Shown one piece after another: positions 1-9,202 of a stretch of DNA of 64,000 bases (within the stretch, counting starts at the first letter, position 1; each line of letters starts with the position of its first letter). The notes below the pieces were generated by a model. The model made no database searches, was not told where the DNA came from, and worked only from the letters and a program-made list of their open reading frames with translations. A program made the translations under genes and the position numbers. The stretch comes from Teichococcus aerophilus (lineage in GTDB: Bacteria; Pseudomonadota; Alphaproteobacteria; Acetobacterales; Acetobacteraceae), in NCBI RefSeq assembly GCF_014490485.1, contig NZ_JACTVA010000002.1, positions 214,300 through 278,299 of the forward strand, read 5' to 3'.

Positions 1-1
1 C

Positions 2-394
2 ATCGCCGGCCGCTTCAGCGCATTGTTCGACGCGGCTTCGGTGGTCGCGCCCTTCGTCAAGTCCGGCCAGGTGCGTGGCCTGCTGGTCACCGGCCAGCAG
101 CGTGCGCCCGCTTTCCCGGACATCCCGACGGCGGCGGAGCTGGGGGTGCAGGACTTCAACATCACCAGCTGGATTGGCCTTTCCGCACCCAAGGGCACGC
201 CGCCAGAGATCGTCCAGCGCCTCAACGCCGCGCTGAACACGGCGCTGGCCGATGCGAATGTGCGCGAGCGCATCACCGGCCAGGGTGATGAGCCGGGCGG
301 CGGCTCGGCCCAGGAATTCGACGCCCGCGTGAAGCGGGACCATGCCCGCTGGGGCGAAGTGGCCCGCGCGGCGAATATCCGCGCGGACGGCTGA
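2..394 (+). CDS. TctC/Bug-family periplasmic solute-binding protein, C-terminal part (5' end outside window)
   Basis: Only the last 130 residues are present, read in frame from base 2 without an internal stop. Bug hallmarks are visible: a stretch ending in VKSGQVRGLLVTG, then a FPDIPTAAELG-type segment, then a SWIGLSAPKGTPPEIVQRLN hinge region. Bug proteins bind a carboxylate in the periplasm and either feed a TctAB permease or act as sensors; no tctAB gene lies beside this one. It is the first of five Bug genes in the window. The family call is firm; the ligand is unknown. Confidence 0.9.
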   Translation: MAGRFSALFDAASVVAPFVKSGQVRGLLVTGQQRAPAFPDIPTAAELGVQDFNITSWIGLSAPKGTPPEIVQRLNAALNTALADANVRERITGQGDEPGGGSAQEFDARVKRDHARWGEVARAANIRADG

Positions 395-466
395 ACCCGG
401 CCCTGCATCCCGGCCGCCGCTGCGCCGTTACCGCAGCGCGCGGCTGGCGCGGCACGGGGGAGCAGG

Positions 467-892
467 ATGGACGTTGCGGATGTCATGAGCGCGGAGGTGG
501 AATTCATCGCCGCCGATGCCACGGTGCAGCAGGCCGCCGAGCTGATGGGCGAGCTGGATGTCGGCGGCTTGCCTGTCGGCACGCCAGCCGACCTGCGCGG
601 CGTGGTGACCGATCGGGACCTGCTGTACCGCGTAATCGCCGCCGGACGGGACCCCGCGGCCATGCGGGTACGGGACGCGATGACGACCCCCGCGATTGGC
701 TGCCGCGCGTCCGATGACCTTCGTGTCGCGATGGACCTGATGACGGCACAGAACTTCCGCCGCCTGCCGGTGCAGGACGCGCAAGGCAAGGTTGTCGGCT
801 GGGTGACATTGGCGGATATCGCCCGGCGATTGCTGGTGGATGAGCCTGCGGTGCAGCAGGCGCTAAGGGGCGTTACCGAGCCGCCCGGCTGA
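467..892 (+). CDS. Tandem CBS-domain protein
   Basis: A 141-residue protein made almost only of two CBS modules, about residues 5-60 and 68-127, with the usual DVMSAEV and RDAMTTPAI openings and GVVTDRDLL and GWVTLADIA closing strands. Stand-alone CBS pairs bind adenine nucleotides and act as regulatory modules; the partner is unknown here. A GGGGGAGCAGG ribosome site precedes the ATG. Its 3' end overlaps the convergent gene below by 20 bases. Confidence 0.88.
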   Translation: MDVADVMSAEVEFIAADATVQQAAELMGELDVGGLPVGTPADLRGVVTDRDLLYRVIAAGRDPAAMRVRDAMTTPAIGCRASDDLRVAMDLMTAQNFRRLPVQDAQGKVVGWVTLADIARRLLVDEPAVQQALRGVTEPPG

Positions 893-1472
893 GCCGGCGG
901 CCACCGCGCCGCCTGAGGTCCGAGATGACGTCCAGGGGCAAGCCGAGGGCAGCGGCCAGGTAATCGAGCCACGCCTGACCCACCCGCCCGGGCGCCGCAG
1001 CCAGCAAGGCGGCTGTATAGGCGTGGGGGCCCAGTTCGGCCTGCCGGATGTCCAGCAGCAATCCAGGCAAAGGCGATACAGCCTCGGCCAGTGCCGCCTT
1101 CTCTGCGTCCCCGCCGCCGACCGAGGCCAGGGCGGCATCGGGAAGCGCGGCGCCGGTCATCGCTGCCGTCGCGGCCATCCAGCGTGCCAGCAATAGGCGT
1201 TGCGGCGGTGGCATGTTGCGCAAGTTGAGGGCGAGCGGAAACAGGGTCTGGTGGCGGTTCTGCAGCCAGCCATGCAGCAGCTTGCTGGCCACCTGTTGCT
1301 GCAATACGCGCTGCGAGGGTGCCGGCCGCACCCGCCGCGGCGGTATCTGCGGCGCGATGGCGGGCGCCTCCGGTCCAGTCGGCGTTGCGCCAAGCCCGAG
1401 GGCCTGACGTTCCATCAGCTCGCTGCGGCCATCCTGCACCAAGCCGAAAATCTGCAGCAATCGACGTGGCAT
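873..1472 (-). CDS. Possible TerB/DUF533-like helical protein
   Basis: About 199 residues if translation starts at the ATG at 1472 (MPRRLLQIFG). The first 75 residues are proline-rich and low in complexity. The rest is helical, and its last helices (HAYTAALLAAAPG ... WLDYLAAALGLPLDVI) resemble the C-terminal end of DUF533/tellurite-resistance TerB-like proteins. A start further upstream at 1604 is open but less likely. The family assignment is tentative; the coding call rests on this frame having the plausible protein composition. Its stop overlaps the convergent CBS gene. Confidence 0.5.
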   Translation of the reverse strand: MPRRLLQIFGLVQDGRSELMERQALGLGATPTGPEAPAIAPQIPPRRVRPAPSQRVLQQQVASKLLHGWLQNRHQTLFPLALNLRNMPPPQRLLLARWMAATAAMTGAALPDAALASVGGGDAEKAALAEAVSPLPGLLLDIRQAELGPHAYTAALLAAAPGRVGQAWLDYLAAALGLPLDVISDLRRRGGRRLSRAAR

Positions 1473-1642
1473 CACGGTCACGGTGCGGGAATTCCCTGCG
1501 TGGGCGGCTGGTTCGGGCTCACGGGCGGCAACTCGCAGCCACCCCGCCGGGTTGCGCCGGCACGCTTCCGCAGGATCTCCCACATGACAGGACCAAACCC
1601 TCACGGCGCGCCGCGCGATGCGCTGGCAGCAGGGTGGATTCC

Positions 1643-3400
1643 ATGACGCTCGACCAGGGTCTGGCCTTCGGCATCCTGGGCGGCACGGTGGCGCTCTTCC
1701 TCTGGGGCCGCATCGCCTATGAGCTGGTGGCCCTGCTGGCGCTGCTGGCCGGGGTGCTGGTGGGCGTCATTCCGCTGGACCGGGCCTTCACCGGCTTCGC
1801 CGACGACGTGGTGGTGATCGTCGCGGCGGCGCTGCTGGTCAGCGCCGCGGTGGCGCGCTCCGGTGCGGTGGAGACGTTGATGCGCCCGGTGCTGCCCTAT
1901 CTCGGCACGGTGGCAACCCAGGTACCGGCGCTGGCGGGGGCGGTGCTGGTGACGTCCATCTTCACCAAGAATATCGGCGCGCTGGCCATCTTCATGCCAG
2001 TGGCGATGCAGCTGGCCCGGCGCACCGGCACCAGCCCCTCGGCCCTTCTGATGCCGATGGCCTTCGCCTCCCTGATCGGCGGTTTGATCACACTGACTGG
2101 TACCTCACCCAACATCATCGTCGCCCGGGTGCGGGCGGAGGTGACGGGGCAGCCCTTCGGCATGTTCGACTATACGCCGGTCGGCCTGGGCATCGCGCTG
2201 GCCGGCATGGCATTTCTTGCCTTCGGCTGGCGGCTTTTGCCGCGCGGCCGGCGCGCACCCGCCAGCAGTGCGCCGGCGGTGGAGCAATATACCGTGGAAG
2301 CCACGGTGCCGGATGGATCGCCCCTGGTCGGCAGCACTGTGGCGGAGTTGCTGGCGATGGATGCGGGCCGCATCGGCGTTGCCGTCATCATCCGCGAGCG
2401 GTTCCGCCGCTTCGTCCCCAACCCCGAGGGCACGATCCGGGCCGGCGACGTGCTGCTGCTGGAGGGTGACCCGGAGGATGTGGAACGCATCGTCGCCCGC
2501 GCCGGTCTGCAGCTTCCCGCCGGCCAGGAGGGCGAGGATGCCAGCGTCGTCGAAGGCGTCGTCACCGCGGAATCGCCGCTGGCGGGGGAAACGGCGGAGC
2601 ATGCGCGGCTGCAGGACAGGTTCGGTGTCGGCCTGCTGGCGGTCAGCCGCAGCGGCCAGCGCATCAGCCGGCGCCTCGGTGGGTTGCGGCTGCGCGCCGG
2701 GGATGTGCTGATCCTGCGCGGCAATGCCGATGCCATCGCCGACGCCATCGGCACCCTGCGCGTGCTGCCATTGACCGAGCGCAGCATCACCCTGGGCCGC
2801 AGCCGCCGGAGCTGGCTGCCGGTGCTGATCCTGCTGGGCGCCATGCTGCTGGTGGCATTGCACGTGCTGCCCGTGGCCATCGCGTTCTTCGGGGCCGCCG
2901 TCCTGCTGCTGCTGTTGCGCAGCCTGGACCACAACGAAGCCTATGGCGCCATCGAGTGGCCGGTGCTGATCCTGTTGGGGGCGCTGATCCCGGTGAGCGA
3001 GGCGGTGCGCACCACCGGTGGAACCGACCTGATCGCCGCCTGGCTGGAGGGCACCGTGCGGGTGCTGCCGCCGTTGGGGGCGCTGGGGCTGATCATGGTC
3101 ATGGCCATGGCGGTGACGCCGTTCCTGAACAACGCGGCGACGGTGCTGATGCTGGGGCCCATCGCCGCCAGCCTGGCCACCCGGCTGGGCCTCAGCCCGG
3201 ATGCCTTCCTGATGGCCGTGGCCGTGGGCGCGGCCTGCGACTTCCTGACGCCCATCGGGCACCAGTGCAACACGCTGGTGATGGGCCCCGGCGGCTACCG
3301 CTTCGGCGACTACGCCCGGCTTGGCGCGCCGCTGACGCTGATCGTGCTGGTGGTGGGCGTGCCGCTGATCGCGCTGGTCTGGCCACTGGCGGGGCGCTGA
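1643..3400 (+). CDS. SLC13/DASS-family permease with two TrkA-C (RCK_C) domains
   Basis: 585 residues, the usual size for anion/sodium symporters of the SLC13 family that carry cytoplasmic RCK_C insertions. An N-terminal membrane half (about residues 1-205) holds the conserved TKNIGALAIFMPVA and GGLITLTGTSPNIIVA elements. Two RCK_C modules follow (about 215-290 and 300-375), each ending in a RAGDVL(L/I)L signature. A second membrane half carries the repeat-related FLNNAATVLMLGPIA and FLTPIGHQCNTLVMGPGGY. Likely substrates are sulfate or dicarboxylates; which one cannot be read from sequence. The ATG at 1643 was chosen because upstream residues are arginine-rich shadow sequence and the membrane segment starts directly. 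Confidence 0.9.
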   Translation: MTLDQGLAFGILGGTVALFLWGRIAYELVALLALLAGVLVGVIPLDRAFTGFADDVVVIVAAALLVSAAVARSGAVETLMRPVLPYLGTVATQVPALAGAVLVTSIFTKNIGALAIFMPVAMQLARRTGTSPSALLMPMAFASLIGGLITLTGTSPNIIVARVRAEVTGQPFGMFDYTPVGLGIALAGMAFLAFGWRLLPRGRRAPASSAPAVEQYTVEATVPDGSPLVGSTVAELLAMDAGRIGVAVIIRERFRRFVPNPEGTIRAGDVLLLEGDPEDVERIVARAGLQLPAGQEGEDASVVEGVVTAESPLAGETAEHARLQDRFGVGLLAVSRSGQRISRRLGGLRLRAGDVLILRGNADAIADAIGTLRVLPLTERSITLGRSRRSWLPVLILLGAMLLVALHVLPVAIAFFGAAVLLLLLRSLDHNEAYGAIEWPVLILLGALIPVSEAVRTTGGTDLIAAWLEGTVRVLPPLGALGLIMVMAMAVTPFLNNAATVLMLGPIAASLATRLGLSPDAFLMAVAVGAACDFLTPIGHQCNTLVMGPGGYRFGDYARLGAPLTLIVLVVGVPLIALVWPLAGR

Positions 3401-3406
3401 GAACAC

Positions 3407-3437
3407 GGCACCGGCCGCACGGGCTGCGGCCGGTGCC
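3407..3437. terminator. Bidirectional hairpin between convergent genes
   Basis: A perfect 13-base-pair inverted repeat (GGCACCGGCCGCA and its complement) with a 5-base loop lies 6 bases after the SLC13 stop and 18 bases from the convergent response-regulator stop. No T-run follows, so termination may be assisted. The position supports a shared terminator. Confidence 0.7.
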
Positions 3438-3454
3438 AGTGCGGGGTGGGGGGC

Positions 3455-3832
3455 TCAGCCCTCCTCCCCCCGCAGCAGGGCCGTATCGATCTGGCCGAGA
3501 AGGCGGGAGAAGTCGACCGGCTTCGGATGGTAGTCGTCGCAGCCAGCCTCGATCACCTTGTTCCGGTCGCCGGACATGGCGTGCGCCGTCAGGGCGATGA
3601 TGGGGATGCGGGCGGTGTCCTCGGCCTGCCGTAGAGTACGGGCGGCGGTCCAGCCATCCATCACCGGCAGGTTCATGTCGAGCAGGATGATGTCGGGCTG
3701 CTCGGCCCGGGCCATGTCCACGCCCTGCTGGCCATCATGCGCCAGCACGACGTCGAACCCCCTGCGCTTCAGGCGGCGTGACAGGAAATCCCACAATTCC
3801 TCATGGTCTTCGACCAGCAGGATCTTCGTCAT
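3455..3832 (-). CDS. CheY-like single-domain response regulator
   Basis: 125 residues, one receiver domain and no output domain. Acidic pocket E8/D9, phosphoacceptor D52 in LLDMNLPVMDGW, T82 and K104 (HPKP) are all in place, so it should be phosphorylated. It starts one base after the stop of the hybrid histidine kinase upstream and is surely co-transcribed. It is probably the final or diffusible receiver for that kinase; downstream targets are unknown. Confidence 0.93.
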   Translation of the reverse strand: MTKILLVEDHEELWDFLSRRLKRRGFDVVLAHDGQQGVDMARAEQPDIILLDMNLPVMDGWTAARTLRQAEDTARIPIIALTAHAMSGDRNKVIEAGCDDYHPKPVDFSRLLGQIDTALLRGEEG

Positions 3833-3833
3833 G

Positions 3834-6800
3834 TCAGTGGCCCTTCTTCCGTGCCGACGCGATGCGGCGCAATTCGCTGGTCAGTTCTTCGGGAATCCCG
3901 TCCTCGGCCGGCATGACGCCGTGGACCTTGCCGCGTAACGTCTCTAGCCCCGCTTCGGTCATGGCATCGGCGGTCAGGGCGATGATCGGCAGGTTCACCC
4001 ACTCGGGTCGGGCGCGGAGCTCGCGGATCAACGCCAGGCCTTCCCCACCATCGCCACCTTGTACCTCGACCAGCAGCATGTCGGGCGCCGGCGGCGCCGC
4101 CATGCGGGCCAACGCGGCACGGCGCTCGGCCACGTCCTCCACCGCCCAGCCTTCCTGCCGCAGCAGGTCCCGCAAGGCAGCGCGCTGGCTTTCGTCCTGC
4201 TCCACCACCAGGGCCAGGCCGGGGGAAGGCTGGGCCCGGTAGCGGTCCAGCACCCGCTTCAGATGGCTCCACTCCACCGGCTTGTTCAGGTAGTCGGCGG
4301 CGCCGAGCGAGAAGGCCAGGCCGCGTTCCTGCACCACCGTCACCATCACCACGGGCGTATCGGCCAGCTCCGGCTCGGCCTTGATGGCGGCGAGCACGCC
4401 CCAGCCATCCAGCCGCGGCATCATGACGTCCAGCAGGATGGCGTCCGGGCGCAGCTCGCGTGCCATGGCCAGGCCCGTCTGGCCATCCGGCGCGGCGCGG
4501 ACGGTGAAGCCTTCCCGCGTCAGGAAGCGCATCAGCAGGTCGCGCGTCGCCGCATCGTCGTCGATCACCAGCACCAGCCCGGCGTGGCGTTCGGCCGGCG
4601 CCGGGTCCAGCGTGGATTCGGCGGCCAGCACGGCGGGGTCGTCCGATTCAGCACGGGCCTGGCGGAGATCGGCAGGCAGGCGAAGTGTGAAGGAAGTGCC
4701 CTGCCCGACCTCGCTCTCCACATCGATCTTGCCGCCCAGCATGGTGCAGAAAGCTTTGGTGATGGACAGGCCGAGCCCGGTGCCGCCGAAGCGCCGCGTG
4801 GTCGTCGCATCGGCCTGGCTGAAGCGCTGGAACAGGCGCTCCAGCTGCTCCGCCGTCATGCCAATTCCGGTATCGGAGACCCGCAGTGCGACCCAGCCCG
4901 GACGTTCCGCATCCGGCGCGGCGGAGAGCGTGATGCGGCCACCTTCGGTGAACTTAGCGGCGTTGCCCAGCAGGTTGAACAGGCACTGGCGGATCTTGAC
5001 CGGGTCCGAATAGGCCAGCGGCAGGTCCTCGGCGATAGAGACCTCCAGCGCATTGCCTTTCTTCGCCACCAGGGCGCCGACCGTCTCCGCCACCTCGGCC
5101 ACCAGGGGCGCCAGGGTGAAGTCCTCCGGCTGCACCTCCATCTTGCCGGCCTCGATCTTCGAGAGATCAAGGACGTCGTTGATGAGGGAGAGCAGGTGGC
5201 GGGCGTTGCTCTTGATCTTGCCGAGGTCCTCGCGAAAGCTTTCCGCGTCCTGCAGGTCCTCGGCCTCCTCCTCCAGCATCTCGGAATAGCCGATGACGGC
5301 GGAGAGCGGCGTCCGCAGCTCATGGCTCATGTTGGCGATGAACTGACTCTTCGCCATGTTCGCATCCTCGGCCGCTGCCTTGGCGGCTTCCAGCGCCTCT
5401 TCCGCCTCCCGCATATCGGTGATGTCGGTGTTGGTGCCGAACCAGCCGATCAGCCGTCCCTCGGGAGCTTCCGCATCCGGCAGGTCGCGCATCGGCAGCG
5501 CGCGGGAGAGGAACCAGCGGTAGCGCCCATCGGCGCCGCGCAGGGGGAAGGTATCCTCCCACGCCTCGCCGGCTGCGATGGCGGCGCGGAAATGCTGGGT
5601 GACGCGTTCCAGATGGTCCGGGTGGTGCACCTGCTGCCAGCCGGAGCCCTTCATGGCTTCCGGCGTACCGCCCGTGTAGTCGTACCAGCGGCGGTTGTAC
5701 CACTGGATCTCGCCCTCGGCGTCGGTCATCCAGGCCAGCTGGGGCACGGAATCCACCGTCATGCGCAGCCTCGCCTCGCTGCGCCGCAGCCGGGCCTCGA
5801 CGCGCTGCCGGGCGGTCACGTCGATCGCGGCGATGCCAACGCCCTCGGCGGAGTTGCCCAGGGGGAACAGGCTCATCTGCAAGTGCCGGGCGGTGCGGCC
5901 GGGTGCGGGGGGGACTTCCACGGCCACGTCCGCCTGCGCGCGCCCGGTGCGCAATACCTCCGCCAGGCGGGGTTCCAACTGGCTCCGCACCTCTTCCGGC
6001 CAGACGCCGCCGGCCAGCACCCTCTCCCCCAGCATGGCCAGGCTGTTATTGGCGTGGCCCAGCCGCAACCGCCGGTCGAGGAAGCCGAGGCCGACCGGGG
6101 CATGGAGCATCACGCCATCCAGCAGCGCGGTCGCACGCTTCTCCGCCCGGCGCCGCGCCAAGGCGTACAGGCCCAGGGCGATGCCCGAGGCCAGCAGCGC
6201 CGCCAGTGTCAGGAAGCTGAGCCAGGTGGCGCGCCGGGCTTCGGCGACGGCGCGGCGCGCGGCGATCGCGCGTGTCTCGGCCTGGATGGAGGCGACCTCG
6301 CGCCGCAGCGTGTCCATCAACGCCTTGCCCTGGCCGGTCTCAATGGCGCGGGAGGCAGCGGGCAGGCCCTCGGCGCGGCCGATGCCGATGACGCGTGCGG
6401 CCCAGGCGAGTTTGTCCGCCACCATCGGGCGCAGCCGGCCGACAGGCAGGCCATCCTGCTCCAGTTCAGGCAACAGGCTGTCCACAGCCCGGCGCGCTTC
6501 CTCATAGGGGGCAAGGTAAGTGTCGTCCCCTGTCAGCACGAAGCCGCGCTGCGACGTCTCCACATCCTTCATGGCGGAGAGAAGCGCCTCGGCCTCCAGC
6601 ACATGGGCATGGGCCAGCGCATTCGCTTCCTGCGCCGAGCGCGACAGCCGCCACTGCACGCCCGCGGCGCCGATGGCGACTGCGGCGAGGAGCGCGGCGG
6701 TGATCAGGACAGGGCGGGCGCGCTGCGGCAGCACACGGTCCGCCGCGCGGTTCAGGAAAGGCGGGGCAGCAATGCTGGGCAAGGCAGCGATTCCAGGAAT

Positions 6801-6839
6801 GGTGGCGGATAACGCGGCAAGCGGCCCTGGGTTGAACAT
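3834..6839 (-). CDS. Membrane CHASE3-PAS hybrid histidine kinase with two receiver domains
   Basis: 1001 residues. TM1 is about 43-61; a CHASE3-like periplasmic sensor (ETSQRGFVLTGDDTYLAPY, near 94-112) follows; TM2 is about 206-226. Two PAS modules span about 235-345 and 355-475. The HisKA H506 sits in FIANMSHELRTPL, and the ATPase has N627, DTGIGM and GGTGLGLSI. Receiver 1 has D804 and K853. Receiver 2 (from about 875) has E925 where the phosphorylated Asp should be, so it is probably a dead or constitutively acid-mimicking domain. The ATG at 6839 follows a GAAGG site. It shares a divergent 61-base promoter region with the AI-2E permease gene. Confidence 0.92.
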   Translation of the reverse strand: MFNPGPLAALSATIPGIAALPSIAAPPFLNRAADRVLPQRARPVLITAALLAAVAIGAAGVQWRLSRSAQEANALAHAHVLEAEALLSAMKDVETSQRGFVLTGDDTYLAPYEEARRAVDSLLPELEQDGLPVGRLRPMVADKLAWAARVIGIGRAEGLPAASRAIETGQGKALMDTLRREVASIQAETRAIAARRAVAEARRATWLSFLTLAALLASGIALGLYALARRRAEKRATALLDGVMLHAPVGLGFLDRRLRLGHANNSLAMLGERVLAGGVWPEEVRSQLEPRLAEVLRTGRAQADVAVEVPPAPGRTARHLQMSLFPLGNSAEGVGIAAIDVTARQRVEARLRRSEARLRMTVDSVPQLAWMTDAEGEIQWYNRRWYDYTGGTPEAMKGSGWQQVHHPDHLERVTQHFRAAIAAGEAWEDTFPLRGADGRYRWFLSRALPMRDLPDAEAPEGRLIGWFGTNTDITDMREAEEALEAAKAAAEDANMAKSQFIANMSHELRTPLSAVIGYSEMLEEEAEDLQDAESFREDLGKIKSNARHLLSLINDVLDLSKIEAGKMEVQPEDFTLAPLVAEVAETVGALVAKKGNALEVSIAEDLPLAYSDPVKIRQCLFNLLGNAAKFTEGGRITLSAAPDAERPGWVALRVSDTGIGMTAEQLERLFQRFSQADATTTRRFGGTGLGLSITKAFCTMLGGKIDVESEVGQGTSFTLRLPADLRQARAESDDPAVLAAESTLDPAPAERHAGLVLVIDDDAATRDLLMRFLTREGFTVRAAPDGQTGLAMARELRPDAILLDVMMPRLDGWGVLAAIKAEPELADTPVVMVTVVQERGLAFSLGAADYLNKPVEWSHLKRVLDRYRAQPSPGLALVVEQDESQRAALRDLLRQEGWAVEDVAERRAALARMAAPPAPDMLLVEVQGGDGGEGLALIRELRARPEWVNLPIIALTADAMTEAGLETLRGKVHGVMPAEDGIPEELTSELRRIASARKKGH

Positions 6840-6900
6840 CGGCACCGAACCTTCGCCCTGGCGGCGCGTTAAGCTGCTTCCCGGATAGAGAGGGCCTTCC

Positions 6901-8673
6901 ATGGCCGGCGATACCATCCCCCCTTCGGCCCCTGCCGCCGAATTGCCCTCCCTGCGCGTTCTGAACGCCATTTTCGGGCTGTTGGCCGCGGCATTCAGCA
7001 TTGCCGCGCTGGCATTGGGGCGCGACCTGATCGTGCCGCTGGTGCTGGCGGTGCTGCTGGCCTTCGTTCTGGCGCCTATCGTCGTGGGGTTGCGGCGGCT
7101 GATGGTGCCGCAGGTCATCGCGGTGGTGCTGGCTGTGCTGGTGGCGGCGGCCGCGATCCTCGGCCTCGGCGTCGTCATGGGCCGGCAGGCGGGGCGGCTG
7201 GCGGTGGACCTGCCTGCCTACCAGCAGATCATGGCGCAGAAGCTGCAATCGCTGCGGTTGGGCGAGTTGATGGAGGAAGCGGACTCCGCCCTGCGCAATC
7301 TGCGGCAGATGATGGGCGATGGCATCGCCGGGCGCGCCGCGCCGGCGCAGGCGACATCCCTGCCCCCGCCAGCAACCGCCGTGCCGGCCAGCGACGGCGC
7401 CACGCCGCTCGATGTCATTCGCAGCCTGGCGGGACCGGTGCTGGGGCCGGTGGCCACGGCCGGCATCGTCATCCTGTTCGCCATCATCATCCTGATCTAC
7501 CGGGAGGATCTGCGGGACCGGCTGATCCGGCTGGCTGGAAGCAGCGACCTGCACCGAACGACGGTGGCGCTGGACGATGCGGCGCGCCGCCTCTCCCGCC
7601 TCTTCCTGGCGCAGGTGGCGTTGAATTCGTTGATGGGGCTGGTACTGGGTTTGGCCATGTGGGGCATCGGCCTGCCCAGCCCGGCGCTGTGGGGCATCCT
7701 GGCGGGTCTGATGCGCTTCGTGCCGTTCATCGGCACCTTCATCGCGCTGGTGCCGCCGTTGCTGCTGGCGGTGGCGGTCGACCCCGGCTGGTCCATGGCG
7801 CTGTGGGTGCTGGTGCTGTTCCTGGTGGCAGAGCCGCTGGTGGTGCAGGTGGTGGAGCCCGCCGTCTATGGCCACAGCACCGGCCTGTCGCCTGTGGCGG
7901 TGATCGTAGCGGCGACATTCTGGACGTTCCTCTGGGGCCCGATCGGCCTGCTGCTGGCCACGCCGCTGACCGTGTGCTTGGTGGTGGTGGGACGCCATGC
8001 GCCGCGGCTGGCATTCCTGGACGTGATGCTGGGCGACCGGCCGGCGCTGGCCCCGCATGAGGCGTTCTACCAACGTGCCCTGCAGCGTGATGGGCGGGAA
8101 CTCTCCCGCCAGGCGCGCCGCCTGCTGCGGCCACGGAATGCGCTGGCCAGCTACTATGACACGGTCGGGCTGCCGGCCCTGGCGCTGGCGGACCAGGATT
8201 GGTCGCGCGAGGTGCTGGCGTCTGAGCGGCTGGACGATGTGCGGAGCGAGGTTTCCATCTTGCTCGGCAACCTCGCGCCTGCCGAGGCCAAGGGCGGCGT
8301 GCAGGTGATCTGCGCCGCCGGGCGGGGCCCGTTGGATGATCTGGCCGCCGAGATGGCGGCACAGGCGCTGCAGGCGGACGGTATCGGGACCCTGGTATTG
8401 GCCGAGGGTGCCGCGCCCGCCGAAGGGATCGCGCCCTGGCTGTGTTGCCTGTCGGCGTTGGAGGAAGGCAACACGGCGGATGGCGTCCGCTACCTGGTCC
8501 GCCGGCTGCAGCGGCAGATGCCGGAGGCCCGCGTGGTGGTCGGGCTCTGGCAGGCGCAGGCGGATAGCCCGCTGCTGGCGGAACTGCGGCAGGATGCGAC
8601 AGGCGAGACCATCGTCACTTCGCTCAGCGAGTTGGCCGCGCTGTCCCGCGCCCGGCCGGCCGTACAGGGCTAG
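6901..8673 (+). CDS. AI-2E family (PerM/YdiK-type) membrane transporter
   Basis: 590 residues, longer than the usual 350-400. The first 385 residues form the typical AI-2E permease: N-terminal hairpins, a cytoplasmic helical stretch, then LYRREDLRD-like IYREDLRDRLIRL and a block of C-terminal membrane helices with PFIGTFIALVPP and EPLVVQVVEP motifs. The extra 200 residues form a soluble tail of unknown role containing a repeat of alpha/beta character (GVQVICAAGRGPLDDL ... ARVVVGLWQAQ). The RBS GAGAGGG precedes the ATG. Members export varied small molecules or ions; the substrate is unknown. Confidence 0.85.
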   Translation: MAGDTIPPSAPAAELPSLRVLNAIFGLLAAAFSIAALALGRDLIVPLVLAVLLAFVLAPIVVGLRRLMVPQVIAVVLAVLVAAAAILGLGVVMGRQAGRLAVDLPAYQQIMAQKLQSLRLGELMEEADSALRNLRQMMGDGIAGRAAPAQATSLPPPATAVPASDGATPLDVIRSLAGPVLGPVATAGIVILFAIIILIYREDLRDRLIRLAGSSDLHRTTVALDDAARRLSRLFLAQVALNSLMGLVLGLAMWGIGLPSPALWGILAGLMRFVPFIGTFIALVPPLLLAVAVDPGWSMALWVLVLFLVAEPLVVQVVEPAVYGHSTGLSPVAVIVAATFWTFLWGPIGLLLATPLTVCLVVVGRHAPRLAFLDVMLGDRPALAPHEAFYQRALQRDGRELSRQARRLLRPRNALASYYDTVGLPALALADQDWSREVLASERLDDVRSEVSILLGNLAPAEAKGGVQVICAAGRGPLDDLAAEMAAQALQADGIGTLVLAEGAAPAEGIAPWLCCLSALEEGNTADGVRYLVRRLQRQMPEARVVVGLWQAQADSPLLAELRQDATGETIVTSLSELAALSRARPAVQG

Positions 8674-8680
8674 TTGCGCA

Positions 8681-9202
8681 GTGGCCGTGTGGTTCACCGC
8701 TGACACCCATTTCGGCCATGCGGGTGCCCGTGCGCTGTACCGGCGTCCATTCGCCTCGGTGGCGGAGATGGACCGGGGGATGGTGGAGCGTTGGAACGCG
8801 ACGGTGGGGCCGGAGGATGAGGTCTGGCACCTGGGTGACTTCGCGCTTGGCATGTCAGGCGCGGCGTCGGCGGCGTTGCTGGATGCCTTGCCCGGCCGGA
8901 AGCGCCTGATCCTCGGCAACAACGACCCGCCGGTGACGGCGGAGCTGCCGGGATGGGCCAGCGTCGGGCACTATGCGGAGATCAGCGTGGAGGGCGTGGG
9001 GCTGGTGCTCTGCCACTACGCCTTCCGAAGCTGGAACCGGATGGGCAAGGGCTGGTGGAACCTGCACGGCCACAGCCACGGCCGCCTGAGACCCCTGCCA
9101 CGGCAGGCGGATGTCGGCGTCGACGCCTGGGAGTTCCGGCCGGTGTGCATCGCAGAGATCACGGCGAAGCGCCGAAGCCGCTCCGTTACCGCACCCGGCT
9201 AG
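8681..9202 (+). CDS. Metallophosphoesterase (calcineurin-like)
   Basis: 173 residues from a GTG start (a second GTG lies two codons on). The complete metal-ligand series is present: FTADTHFGH, WHLGDFALG, LGNND, CHYAF and LHGHSHG. This compact type matches small cytosolic phosphodiesterases or phosphatases. It begins 7 bases after the AI-2E gene and is probably co-transcribed. Its TAG stop is the first part of the palindromic element that follows. The substrate is unknown. Confidence 0.85.
   Translation: MAVWFTADTHFGHAGARALYRRPFASVAEMDRGMVERWNATVGPEDEVWHLGDFALGMSGAASAALLDALPGRKRLILGNNDPPVTAELPGWASVGHYAEISVEGVGLVLCHYAFRSWNRMGKGWWNLHGHSHGRLRPLPRQADVGVDAWEFRPVCIAEITAKRRSRSVTAPG

Noticed and set aside
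2105..3406. A 433-codon antisense frame within the SLC13 permease gene
   Set aside because: Composition is Gln/His/Arg-rich with no domain; SLC13 motifs on the other strand are unambiguous.
4059..6812. A 917-codon open frame on the plus strand opposite the hybrid histidine kinase
   Set aside because: It is the complement of a clear kinase gene; its translation is repetitive His/Gln/Arg-rich sequence without any domain, a known effect of high GC content.
6502..8922. An 806-codon open frame on the minus strand across the AI-2E permease and phosphoesterase genes
   Set aside because: The plus-strand genes have complete family motifs and ribosome sites; the antisense frame has biased, low-complexity composition.
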